The notes beneath the pieces are model-generated. The model had not been told where the DNA came from. It saw only the letters and a program-made list of their open reading frames with translations, and searched no databases. From Nostoc sp. MS1 (lineage in GTDB: Bacteria > Cyanobacteriota > Cyanobacteriia > Cyanobacteriales > Nostocaceae), in assembly GCF_019976755.1 (NCBI RefSeq), contig NZ_AP023441.1, positions 1,612,001 through 1,676,000 of the forward strand: a DNA stretch of 64,000 nucleotides. The letters run 5' to 3'. The translations under genes were made by a program, and so were the position numbers. This document shows positions 35,358 through 44,105 of this stretch, piece by piece (within the stretch, counting starts at the first letter, position 1; every line of letters begins with the position of its first letter).

Positions 35358-36800
35358 ATGCTGGTAGACAGTAGCATCCTGGCTTTTTTTAGTGCAGCGA
35401 CAGTTGTTGTTCATGGTTTGGGAATTGCTCACGCTGCTCATGCGGTGATGAATGTGCGTTCTTCTCGTGGTGCGATCGCTTGGAGTATTTCTTTAATAAC
35501 TTTTCCCTGGCTGGCTCTGCCTTTATATTGGATTTTAGGTAGAACAAAATTTCACGGATATGCTGAGGCTTTGCGCTCAGTTTACCGTCAACATTACCAG
35601 CTTGTTCACCAGACTTACCACGAAATTACTAAATTTCAGGTTGCAGTTTCCGCGAAATTAGTACCGTTACAACTGCTTGCGGAAGCTTTTACAGGTATTC
35701 CTTTTACTTCCGGTAATAATGCCAAATTATTGATTAATGGTCAAGAAACTTTTGGTGCAATGTTGAGTGCGATCGCATCTGCCAACAGTTATATTTTGCT
35801 GCAATCTTACATTATTGCAAATGACCAAATAGGTAATCAATTCAAAGATGCTTTAATTGCTAAAGCACAGCAAGGAGTGCGAATTTATTTACTTTACGAT
35901 GAGATTGGCTCAAGTAAGCTTCCTCGCTCTTATATTTCATCTCTGCAAAAGAATAATATTCAGGTGAGTGCTTTTCATACTACCAAAGGTAGAGGTAATC
36001 GTTTTCAGCTAAATTTCCGCAACCATCGCAAGATTTTGGTGGTTGATGGTGAAATTGCCTTTATCGGTGGCTTGAATATAGGTGATGAGTACCTGGGTAA
36101 GCATCGCCGTTTGAGTCCTTGGCGTGATACCCATTTGATGTTACAAGGGCCGACTGTGCAAAGTCTGCAAAGTCCTTTCCTACAAGATTGGTATTGGGCG
36201 ACACGGAAAGTTCTGGATGTTAATTGGCAAGTTAAACCTAATCAAGAGACTGATTTTACAGCTTTGATATTACCTACAGGCCCCGCAGATAAGTTAAAAG
36301 CTTGTAAACTCTTTTTCGTTAATGCTATCAATCAAGCACAAACTCGCCTTTGGATTGCTAGCCCCTATTTTGTACCGGATGATTCTACTTTAACAGCCTT
36401 GAAATTAGCAGCAATGCGGGGTGTAGATGTGAGAATTATCCTCCCAAACCGGCCTGATCATTTATTCGTTTATCTGTGTTCTTTCTCTTATTACACAGAA
36501 ATGAAGACCATGAATATTAAATTATATCGTTACAAACATGGATTCATGCACCAAAAAATCATTTTAATAGACCATGATTTTGCAGGTGTAGGAACAGTTA
36601 ACTTAGATAATCGCTCTTTCTTTCTCAACTTTGAAGTGATGGCTTTTATTGCCAACTCTCAGTTTGCTAAGAGTGTAGAGGAAATGTTACAAGCTGATTT
36701 GGCTGCATCTGTGAGCGTAGATTTTTCTGAGTATGATAGAAAACCTTTGTGGTTTAATTTAGTTGTTAGGACATCGCGTTTACTAGCACCTTTATTGTAA
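35358..36800 (+). CDS. cls: Cardiolipin synthase (phospholipase D family)
   Basis: A 480-residue membrane-bound enzyme that would make cardiolipin from two phosphatidylglycerols. The N-terminal membrane part (about 1-55) is followed by two PLD domains with HKD motifs NHRKILVVDGEIAFIGG (about 222-238) and HQKIILIDHDFAGVG (about 398-412). Length and layout match ClsA. Cyanobacteria contain little or no cardiolipin, so the true product may be another phosphatidyl transfer product. Nine-base spacing to the preceding phosphodiesterase suggests co-transcription. Confidence 0.88.
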   Translation: MLVDSSILAFFSAATVVVHGLGIAHAAHAVMNVRSSRGAIAWSISLITFPWLALPLYWILGRTKFHGYAEALRSVYRQHYQLVHQTYHEITKFQVAVSAKLVPLQLLAEAFTGIPFTSGNNAKLLINGQETFGAMLSAIASANSYILLQSYIIANDQIGNQFKDALIAKAQQGVRIYLLYDEIGSSKLPRSYISSLQKNNIQVSAFHTTKGRGNRFQLNFRNHRKILVVDGEIAFIGGLNIGDEYLGKHRRLSPWRDTHLMLQGPTVQSLQSPFLQDWYWATRKVLDVNWQVKPNQETDFTALILPTGPADKLKACKLFFVNAINQAQTRLWIASPYFVPDDSTLTALKLAAMRGVDVRIILPNRPDHLFVYLCSFSYYTEMKTMNIKLYRYKHGFMHQKIILIDHDFAGVGTVNLDNRSFFLNFEVMAFIANSQFAKSVEEMLQADLAASVSVDFSEYDRKPLWFNLVVRTSRLLAPLL

Positions 36801-36820
36801 ATTGATAGCAGCGATCGCTA

Positions 36821-36995
36821 AGAGACTATTTATAAAGTAAATCTTAAGTAGGGTGTGTTAAGGCGTTAGCCTAACGCACCGTATTATTTAGCGGTGCGTT
36901 AGGCGCTTGTGTTATTCATTTCGTGAAACATCATTTCCAAATGTGCGACTAACACACCCTACAGTAATTTTATTATTACTTTATAAATAACCTCT
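36821..36995. mobile_element. MITE-like palindromic element, about 175 bp
   Basis: Long imperfect inverted ends (AGAGACTATTTATAAAGTAA left, AGAGGTTATTTATAAAGTAA as the inverse of the right end) carry inner TAGGGTGTGTTA/TAACACACCCTA and a core hairpin CCTAACGCACCG/CGGTGCGTTAGG. No ORF. It fills most of the gap between cls and the aldo/keto reductase gene. Confidence 0.7.
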
Positions 36996-37133
36996 AAAAA
37001 CTGATAATAGTAGTTCGTAAAATAATCTAACTCTACGTTACTGCTGTTCTCCTTCACCAGTTAGATGTCCGTTAATATCTACAATGCAAAGCTATGAAGG
37101 CAAGTTCTCATAGTGTGCCAAAAGGATAAATTT

Positions 37134-38171
37134 GTGGATATTAGCAGACGAGATTTACTAAGAGCAGTTTCCGCTTCTGGTCTAGGCGCGGCTGGTGTGT
37201 TTGCCTCTCAAGGTTTAGCCAAACAAGTCTTAGCACAAAATCAACCTACCCCTAACCAGACCAAAAAAGGGGAAATGTTTTACAGACAACTAGGACGCAC
37301 AGGGGAACAAGTATCTGTAATTGGTCTAGGCGGTCATCATATTGGTAGACCAAAAGATGAGCAAGAGGGTATTCGGCTAATTCGTACAGCCCTCGATCGC
37401 GGCATTAATTTCATGGATAATAGCTGGGACTACCATAACGGGGGTAGTGAAATTCGCATGGGTAAAGCCCTGCGTGATGGTTATCGCCAAAAAGCTTTTC
37501 TGATGACCAAAATCGATGGTCGCACAAAAGCGGCGGCCACAAAACAAATTGATGAATCTCTCAAACGCCTGCAAACAGACCGTCTTGATTTGTTGCAGCA
37601 CCATGAAGTTATTCGCATGGAAGACCCAGACCGCATTTTTGCTCCTGGGGGTGCAATGGAAGCAGTCATAGAAGCCCAAAAAGCTGGTAAGATTCGTTAC
37701 ATAGGTTTTACTGGACATAAAGACCCCTTAGTACATCTAAGAATGTTGGAAGTTGCCAATCAAAATAACTTCCGTTTTGATGCAGTCCAAATGCCTTTAA
37801 ATGTCATGGATGCTCATTTCCGTAGTTTTGAAAAGCAAGTTTTACCCATACTCGTGAAACAAGGAATTGCTGTATTGGGAATGAAATCAATGGGCGATCA
37901 AAATATTCTTAAAAGCAATGTTGTCAAACCTATCGAATGCCTACATTATGCAATGAATCTGCCAACTTCAACGGTGATTACAGGTATTGAAAGTATGCCT
38001 ATTTTAAATCAGGCGTTTGAAGCAGTACGCACGTTTACACCGATGAGCCAAGAACAAGTCAGAGCTTTGCTAAATCGTACTCGCCAAGCAGCGCTCAAGG
38101 GTCAGTATGAACTGTTTAAAACTACTAGTCAATTTGACAGTACAGCCAAAAATCCTGAGTGGTTGGGGTAA
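37134..38171 (+). CDS. Tat-exported aldo/keto reductase
   Basis: A 345-residue aldo/keto reductase with a twin-arginine signal (ISRRDLLRAVSASGLGAAGVF) and an AxA-like cleavage site near VLAQ. The domain has GRTGEQVSVIGLGGHHIG, the Tyr/Asp/Lys catalytic set in NFMDNSWDYHNGG and FLMTKIDGR, and LQTDRLDLLQHHEV. The start was put at a GTG with AAGGA seven bases upstream; a GTG at 37113 (352 residues) is the alternative. Being exported and NADPH-type, it may use a bound cofactor. The substrate is unknown. Confidence 0.82.
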   Translation: MDISRRDLLRAVSASGLGAAGVFASQGLAKQVLAQNQPTPNQTKKGEMFYRQLGRTGEQVSVIGLGGHHIGRPKDEQEGIRLIRTALDRGINFMDNSWDYHNGGSEIRMGKALRDGYRQKAFLMTKIDGRTKAAATKQIDESLKRLQTDRLDLLQHHEVIRMEDPDRIFAPGGAMEAVIEAQKAGKIRYIGFTGHKDPLVHLRMLEVANQNNFRFDAVQMPLNVMDAHFRSFEKQVLPILVKQGIAVLGMKSMGDQNILKSNVVKPIECLHYAMNLPTSTVITGIESMPILNQAFEAVRTFTPMSQEQVRALLNRTRQAALKGQYELFKTTSQFDSTAKNPEWLG

Positions 38172-38344
38172 GTTTTAGCTATTTTTATTTTGTGAAAAAA
38201 GTACTGATTGGGTGTAAAGATGTAAGGGTTTGAAACACTTGTATCGGTATACCCTTTTCCAAACTTGTGGTAGGAGTCCCAATCATTTTAGAGCGATCGC
38301 TAGTGGAGATTGTGAGATAATAGGGCAAAAATACAGTCAATGTA

Positions 38345-38653
38345 ATGAATATCAAGCAAAAACTAGTCTCTGTTATTAAAGTTATATCTACAGTTCTCAT
38401 CACCACGGCGATCGCTTTAGAATTAGGGAATATTTACGCTATCAGTAATAACATTAATATCCCCAGTATTTTGATTCCCGTTTTTTGGGTTGAACGTTTT
38501 GCCGTTACTTGCCATTTCTTAGAAGGAGTAATCGCTGCTTTTTATGCACCAGCGAAAAAAAAGATGCCAATTCAATATGGCATCTATACTTTTTTTGTGG
38601 GTACAGTTGGTTTATGGGAACTGTTTAAGGAAGAATTTGAAGTCAAAAATTAA
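38345..38653 (+). CDS. Small membrane protein of unknown function
   Basis: A 102-residue protein with three hydrophobic segments (VISTVLITTAIALELGNIYA, SILIPVFWVERFAVTCHFLEGVIAAFYA and YGIYTFFVGTVGLWELF). It is not a family I recognise. Its stop codon overlaps the stop of the convergent EAL gene by three bases. Confidence 0.7.
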   Translation: MNIKQKLVSVIKVISTVLITTAIALELGNIYAISNNINIPSILIPVFWVERFAVTCHFLEGVIAAFYAPAKKKMPIQYGIYTFFVGTVGLWELFKEEFEVKN

Positions 38654-40350
38654 ACGGCAATTGCCTCTTTTGGTTGCAAAACTGCTGTGATTTTCTCGGC
38701 GGGAACAGGTACACCAAAGTAATATCCTTGACCTTCCTGACAACCACGCTTTTGTAGATAATTAAGTTGTTCTTGGGTTTCTATTCCCTCGGCGGTAATC
38801 TTTAATTGCAGGCTGTTGGCTAAGGCAATAATGGCATCAGTTACAGCCGCACTATCAGGGTTAGACGCTACATCCTGGACAAATGACCGATCAATTTTCA
38901 GCATATTAACAGGGAAGCGTTTGAGATAGTTAAGAGAAGAATAACCTGTACCAAAGTCATCTAGAGCCAGCCATACCCCTAATTCTCGTAATTGTTTGAG
39001 GATTTTGGTGGAGTGGTGAATGTCTGCCATTAAGAAGCTTTCGGTGACTTCCAGTTCTAAATATGATGGATGTAAATGACTTTCCTGCATGATTTGACTG
39101 ACAAGTTCTACCAAATTTGGTTGTTCAAACTGTCTAGCTGATAAGTTTACTGACATCCGCATGGGTGGAAGTCCTGCAAGTTGCCAAGCACGATTTTGCA
39201 TACAAGCAGTTCGTAATACATATTCACCAATTTTCAAAATTAATCCGTTAGCTTCAGCAATAGGAATAAATTTAGCAGGAGATACTAAACCTCTGGTGGG
39301 ATGTTGCCAACGTACCAACGCTTCAACGGCTGCTATATTTCTAGTCTGGAGATTAATAATGGGTTGATAATAAACTACAATTTCTTGGCCTTCTAATGCC
39401 CCATGCAGTTCATTCTCTAAAATCAATCTTTCTTGCAGTTGCGCATTAATTTCTGGTGAATAAAACTGGTATTGGCTGCGTCCTTGTTGCTTGGCTTGAT
39501 ACAAGGCTATGTGCGCTTGCTGCAATAACTGGTCTAAATCAAGAATACTTTCTGGTTGATTAATTGTAATGCCGATACTAGCTGTGATGCGAATTTGGTT
39601 TCCTTGGATGAGGAAAGGTTTATTTAGTGTGGTTAACACTAGTTGCGATAGCTTAACGATACTTTCAAAGGAAGGAATTTCTAAACGAGCGATCGCAAAT
39701 TCATCTGTATGCAAATGGGCTAAAATATCTGTCTGAGCAACACAACTTGTTAAACGTTGGGCTACTGCTCTTAATAATAAATTGGCTTGCTCACGTTCTA
39801 TTACATGACTCATTTCTGTAAAATCATCAATTCCCAACACCATCACAGCTACCATATTTTGATCGTGTTGGGCTTTGGTAATAGTTTGATTAACACGTTC
39901 CCGTAGTAACTCTCGATTAGGTAAACCTGTGAGTTCGTCATAATTGCTGATGTAGTCAATCAACTCGTTTAATTTGTATATACTTTGCGATGTATCTGCC
40001 ATAAGTGTACCTGCTTCATCAGCAAATTCTGTAGGCAAGCTGGGTAAGGTTTTATTGTTGAGATAGTCTCTTAATGAGGCGGATGTAAGATTGACTGGTA
40101 CAAGCAAGTGATGAAGTGCATAGAGGGTAGCGGCTGTACCAGCTAAAGTTGCAATTAAAGCAATAATTAATACTCTAATTGTCATCTCCCAAGAGTAGGA
40201 ATTTGAGATAACAAAACTAAAAAGTAAGGTTAAAAGTGGAATGTGAGTACCTAAAAAAGCCACCGACATAATTTTGGCGGTGTAACTTTTATTGAGAAAT
40301 CTGAAATTATCTAGAGCCGAGTATAAATAGAGCTTCTGATTTAACTGCAT
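38650..40350 (-). CDS. Membrane GGDEF-EAL protein, likely c-di-GMP phosphodiesterase
   Basis: A 566-residue sensor-type protein. Two N-terminal hydrophobic segments (about 25-48, 57-83) are followed by a GGDEF domain (DELTGLPNRELL at 138; the active motif reads HLHTDEFA instead of GGDEF, so it is degenerate) and an EAL domain (EALVRWQHPTRG near 340, DDFGTGYSSLNYLKRFPVNMLKIDRSFV near 464). The EAL catalytic residues look complete, so it should break down cyclic di-GMP, with the GGDEF part perhaps sensing GTP. Confidence 0.9.
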   Translation of the reverse strand: MQLNQKLYLYSALDNFRFLNKSYTAKIMSVAFLGTHIPLLTLLFSFVISNSYSWEMTIRVLIIALIATLAGTAATLYALHHLLVPVNLTSASLRDYLNNKTLPSLPTEFADEAGTLMADTSQSIYKLNELIDYISNYDELTGLPNRELLRERVNQTITKAQHDQNMVAVMVLGIDDFTEMSHVIEREQANLLLRAVAQRLTSCVAQTDILAHLHTDEFAIARLEIPSFESIVKLSQLVLTTLNKPFLIQGNQIRITASIGITINQPESILDLDQLLQQAHIALYQAKQQGRSQYQFYSPEINAQLQERLILENELHGALEGQEIVVYYQPIINLQTRNIAAVEALVRWQHPTRGLVSPAKFIPIAEANGLILKIGEYVLRTACMQNRAWQLAGLPPMRMSVNLSARQFEQPNLVELVSQIMQESHLHPSYLELEVTESFLMADIHHSTKILKQLRELGVWLALDDFGTGYSSLNYLKRFPVNMLKIDRSFVQDVASNPDSAAVTDAIIALANSLQLKITAEGIETQEQLNYLQKRGCQEGQGYYFGVPVPAEKITAVLQPKEAIAV

Positions 40351-41060
40351 AGAGCCTGTATAGGATTAAAGATGGTAGATGAGTAGGTTTTCTTGCTTCA
40401 CAAACTAGTGGAAGAAAACAAACTGATACGAAGTTATCTATTATGCTGCCCTAAATAACTACTCAATGTATAGATATTTGTTTATAGATTCTGTAAATAT
40501 TACGTTTACGATGATTTACAATAATTTTAAATCAAGTAATATTACTGATAATAAATTTACATTTTTGTAAAATATTTAATTGATATAGAGCGATCGCCTG
40601 TATATCTCTGCATACTTGCGTTCATAACAAGGGGAAGCAGAGAGCGATCGCGTGACCTCAAAAATGATTAAATTGAAATAATTGGTAAAAACATACAAGA
40701 TTAATTTTGCTTTTATTGAATAGAATTAGCTTTATATTAAATAATATATTCTCTTTCAATTAATAAAATAAAAAATATTATTGCTTTATTTAACCTTGAG
40801 TAACAATAAAATATTATAATCACCTAATTTTTAGTAAAAATTTACTATTAATTTATATCAAAAATAAGTCTATAAGTTAATATTAAAAAATCATGAAGAT
40901 ATTGAATGTTGCTTACCCTAATATATGGTTTTGTGGTGATTTTTTTATTTTATCAAATGCTAGATTTTATTGATTCATAATTAAAATCGACTGCAATCTT
41001 AGCTATATTGAGGATGCACATACTTAACGCCAGACATAAACCAGCAACATTACAATCGCA
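40351..41060. other. 710-base AT-rich gap before arsM
   Basis: Very AT-rich with two HIP1 octamers (near 40592 and 40645). It must hold the promoters of the EAL gene and of the arsM operon. No ORF, clear operator or terminator was found; no arsR-type gene lies beside it. Confidence 0.5.
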
Positions 41061-42029
41061 ATGACTTATTTAGAAACAGCTGCACAATTTTACAGCGAAG
41101 TTGCCCAAACACCAGAGGTAGGACTTTGTTGTGTTCAAAGTACCCCCTTGCAACTGCCAGGGCTAAAAGTTCCTTTGCCTATGCAGGAAATGAACTATGG
41201 TTGTGGAACTACAGTTCATCCTACGGAACTGGCGAAGGAACCTACCGTTTTATACGTTGGCGTAGGTGGTGGTTTAGAAGCCTTACAGTTTGCTTATTTT
41301 TCTCGTCGTCCTGGTGCGGTAATTGCTGTTGACCCAGTGGCAGCGATGCGAGAAGCAGCAGCACGTAACTTAGAAATGGCGGTGACAGAAAATTCTTGGT
41401 TTGAAGCTAGTTTTGTCGAGATACGCGAAGGCGATGCCTTTAACATACCTGTAGCTGATGCCTCAGTTGATATTGTTGCGCAAAATTGCTTGTTTAATAT
41501 CTTTGAGCCGGAAGATTTAACCCGTGCATTAAAAGAGGCGTATCGGGTATTAAAGCCTGGTGGACGTTTGCAAATGAGCGATCCTATTGCTACTCGTCCT
41601 GTCCCTGCACATTTGCAACAAGATGAACGCTTACGCGCTATGTGCTTATCGGGCGCACTTACCTACGAAGAATATACTAACCGCATAATTGCTGCTGGTT
41701 TTGGTCAAATTGAAGTTCGCGCCCGTCGTCCTTATCGCCTACTTGATGCCCAAACTTATAATTTAGATACACCTCTACTGTTAGAAAGTCTTGATTCTGT
41801 ATCGTTCAAAGTGGCTATTCCTGAAGATGGCGCTTGTATTTTTACAGGAAAAACAGCAATTTATGCTGGTTTCGAGCCATTTTTTGATGATGAGGCTGGA
41901 CATATCCTACAACGTGGCATTCCGGCAACCGTATGTGATAAGACTGCTGCTAAACTAGCAGTTATAAAGCCAACAGAAATAATAATTACTGATTCAACTT
42001 GGCATTATAGCGGTGGTGGTTGCTGTTAA
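41061..42029 (+). CDS. arsM: Arsenite methyltransferase of arsenosugar pathway
   Basis: A 322-residue SAM-dependent methyltransferase of the ArsM type that methylates trivalent arsenic. The SAM motif is LYVGVGGGLEALQF (about 76-89) with VIAVDP after it, and VLKPGGRLQMSD follows. Cys residues likely to bind As(III) are at VGLCCVQ, NYGCGTT, VAQNCLFN and RAMCLSG, and the protein ends in GGGCC. The genes after it encode a PiT permease and ArsS, which fits arsenosugar rather than simple detoxification. It has a good ATG start. Confidence 0.85.
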   Translation: MTYLETAAQFYSEVAQTPEVGLCCVQSTPLQLPGLKVPLPMQEMNYGCGTTVHPTELAKEPTVLYVGVGGGLEALQFAYFSRRPGAVIAVDPVAAMREAAARNLEMAVTENSWFEASFVEIREGDAFNIPVADASVDIVAQNCLFNIFEPEDLTRALKEAYRVLKPGGRLQMSDPIATRPVPAHLQQDERLRAMCLSGALTYEEYTNRIIAAGFGQIEVRARRPYRLLDAQTYNLDTPLLLESLDSVSFKVAIPEDGACIFTGKTAIYAGFEPFFDDEAGHILQRGIPATVCDKTAAKLAVIKPTEIIITDSTWHYSGGGCC

Positions 42030-42044
42030 TTTATACTCCTGAGA

Positions 42045-43004
42045 ATGTTGTTAATTAGTCTATTTATTGCTACCCTGTTCCTGGCTTATGCCAATGGAGC
42101 TAATGACAATTTTAAGGGTGTAGCTACGCTGTTTGGTAGTCGGACAACTAGCTATCAAACGGCGATTTTGTGGGCGACTTTCACGACTTTTGCAGGTTCG
42201 TTGACTGCCACATATTTAGGCAGGACTATAGTTACACAATTCACTGGTAAAGGTATATTACCAGATGCGATCGCCAATGCTCCAGAGTTCCATTTAGCTG
42301 TGGCGATCGCATCTGGGTTAACTGTACTAATTGCTACTATTTTCGGATTTCCTATTTCTACATATCAGAGCATAATAGGTGCGCTGTTTGGTGCTGCGTT
42401 AGTAGCTCATGGGCTTAAGGTCAACTTTGCTATTTTAGGCGTTAATTTTATCTTGCCAATATTTTTAAGCTCTATCATTGCTATTCCTTTAAGCGCAGGA
42501 ATTTATATTTTAATTGATTATATAAGAAATCGCTTCAACTGGCAAACAAATCAGATAATTATTAATGTTTTACATTATATAAGTTCTGGCATATTCAGTT
42601 TTACTAGAGGCTTTAACGATACTGCTAAACTTGCTTCTTTAATACTAATTATTGATTATTTTTCTGTTGCTGGGGCAATGATTACTATAGCGATGGCTAT
42701 GGGGCTTGGTGGGTTACTCAACTCTCAAAAAATTGCCGAAATCATGAGTACAAAAATTACATCTATAAATCGGACTCAAGGACTTTGCGCTAACATCATT
42801 ACGAGTATTTTAGTTATAATTGCAAGTATTTCTAATCTACCTATATCTACAACGCAGGTAAGTGTGTGTTCTATTTTTGGTGTAGGTATAATTGGAGGTA
42901 AAGCTAATAATTTAATTTTTGCTCAAATTCTGTTAGCTTGGATTTTGACCCTTCCCGTTGCCACTATTATTGGTGGTATAACTTTTAGACTATTGCAAGG
43001 ATAG
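42045..43004 (+). CDS. Inorganic phosphate (PiT) transporter
   Basis: A 319-residue low-affinity phosphate permease with about 10 hydrophobic segments and the PiT signatures YANGANDNFKGVATLFGS (about 15-32) and FTRGFNDTAKLASL (about 187-200), which are the two inverted repeats of the family. PiT proteins also take up arsenate. It is 15 bases after arsM and 28 before arsS, so it is in the same operon and could supply or clear arsenate, or replace phosphate, for the pathway. Confidence 0.9.
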   Translation: MLLISLFIATLFLAYANGANDNFKGVATLFGSRTTSYQTAILWATFTTFAGSLTATYLGRTIVTQFTGKGILPDAIANAPEFHLAVAIASGLTVLIATIFGFPISTYQSIIGALFGAALVAHGLKVNFAILGVNFILPIFLSSIIAIPLSAGIYILIDYIRNRFNWQTNQIIINVLHYISSGIFSFTRGFNDTAKLASLILIIDYFSVAGAMITIAMAMGLGGLLNSQKIAEIMSTKITSINRTQGLCANIITSILVIIASISNLPISTTQVSVCSIFGVGIIGGKANNLIFAQILLAWILTLPVATIIGGITFRLLQG

Positions 43005-43032
43005 AATTATATTTTATCAGGAGTATTTATCA

Positions 43033-44028
43033 ATGACAATCGCTATCAATACAAAAATCACTAATTTCAAATCTAAATTAGATACTCCTTTAACGAAACA
43101 AGAGATTAATATTTTACAAATTAATTTAGGTAAACGTTGTAATCTCGCTTGTACACACTGTCATGTCGAAGCTGGGCCAAAACGCACCGAAGAACTATCA
43201 AAAGAGATATGTCAACAGTTAATCGAGTTAATTCATAAATTCCCGCAAATTCAAACTGTTGACTTGACAGGCGGCGCACCAGAGATGAACTATGGATTTA
43301 AGCCATTAGTAGAAGCTGCACGCCAACATCATAAGCAAGTAATTGTCCGCTCTAATTTAACTATTTATTTTGTTGATGGGTTTGGTGACTTACCTGAATA
43401 CTTTGCCAATCACCAAGTGAGGGTGGTAGCATCTTTGCCTTGTTACCTAGCAGATAATGTTGATAAAATGCGAGGTACAGGTGTATTTGATGATTCTATT
43501 AAAGCCTTACAATTGCTTAATCAAGTTGGTTATGGGCGGAATCCAAATTTAATTTTAGACTTGGTTTATAATCCCCAATTACCTACAAGTGAAAAATTTT
43601 CCTTAACGCCTGATCAAGTTAAATTAGAACAAGATTACAAGAAATTTCTCCAGGAAAAATTTGATGTTATCTTCAACAACCTTTTTACTATTACTAATTT
43701 ACCAGTTGGCAGGACAAAACTTCACTTAGAACGGAAAAAACTACATACAAGTTATTTACAGTTTTTAGAATCACATTTCAACCCTCAAACAGTGGCAAAT
43801 TTAATGTGTCGCAATCAATTGTCTGTGGATTATTTGGGCAATATATACGATTGTGACTTTAATCAGATGATGAATTTGTCAGCAAAAACTGGTGATGGGG
43901 AAAGTTTGACTGTTGCAAAGTTACTCGAATTTGGCAGTTTAGATGTAATTGATGAAATTCAAACTGCTAATTATTGCTACGGCTGTACGGCTGGTTGTGG
44001 TTCTAGTTGTGGTGGTACTTTAGTTTGA
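43033..44028 (+). CDS. arsS: Arsenosugar biosynthesis radical SAM protein ArsS
   Basis: A 331-residue radical SAM protein. The Fe-S cluster motif is CNLACTHCHVEAGP (CxxxCxxC, about 36-43). The C-terminal DUF3641-type Cys-rich region reads NYCYGCTAGCGSSCGGTLV. ArsS is thought to add the 5'-deoxyadenosyl group to dimethylarsinous acid, giving arsenosugar precursors after ArsM. A strong Shine-Dalgarno (AGGAG) precedes the ATG. All cluster ligands are Cys; no in-frame TGA was seen. Confidence 0.88.
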   Translation: MTIAINTKITNFKSKLDTPLTKQEINILQINLGKRCNLACTHCHVEAGPKRTEELSKEICQQLIELIHKFPQIQTVDLTGGAPEMNYGFKPLVEAARQHHKQVIVRSNLTIYFVDGFGDLPEYFANHQVRVVASLPCYLADNVDKMRGTGVFDDSIKALQLLNQVGYGRNPNLILDLVYNPQLPTSEKFSLTPDQVKLEQDYKKFLQEKFDVIFNNLFTITNLPVGRTKLHLERKKLHTSYLQFLESHFNPQTVANLMCRNQLSVDYLGNIYDCDFNQMMNLSAKTGDGESLTVAKLLEFGSLDVIDEIQTANYCYGCTAGCGSSCGGTLV

Positions 44029-44068
44029 AGTATCTAATGTAAAAAACTTAGTGAAAAGAGACAACAGA

Positions 44069-44099
44069 ATAATCCCACACCTTCAGGGTGTGAGATTAT
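44069..44099. terminator. Hairpin between convergent arsS and ilvD
   Basis: ATAATCCCACACC-TTCA-GGGTGTGAGATTAT forms a stem of about 13 bp with one mismatch. There is no clear T-run on the plus strand; on the minus strand it sits right after ilvD, so it may end both transcripts. Confidence 0.5.
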
Positions 44100-44105
44100 C
44101 AATGT

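Noticed and set aside
43981..44028. Selenocysteine in the C-terminal motif of ArsS
   Set aside because: All positions read Cys codons and no in-frame TGA or SECIS-like hairpin follows.
44069..44099. Riboswitch upstream of ilvD
   Set aside because: The hairpin is at the 3' end of ilvD, not the 5' side, and no leader structure was seen.
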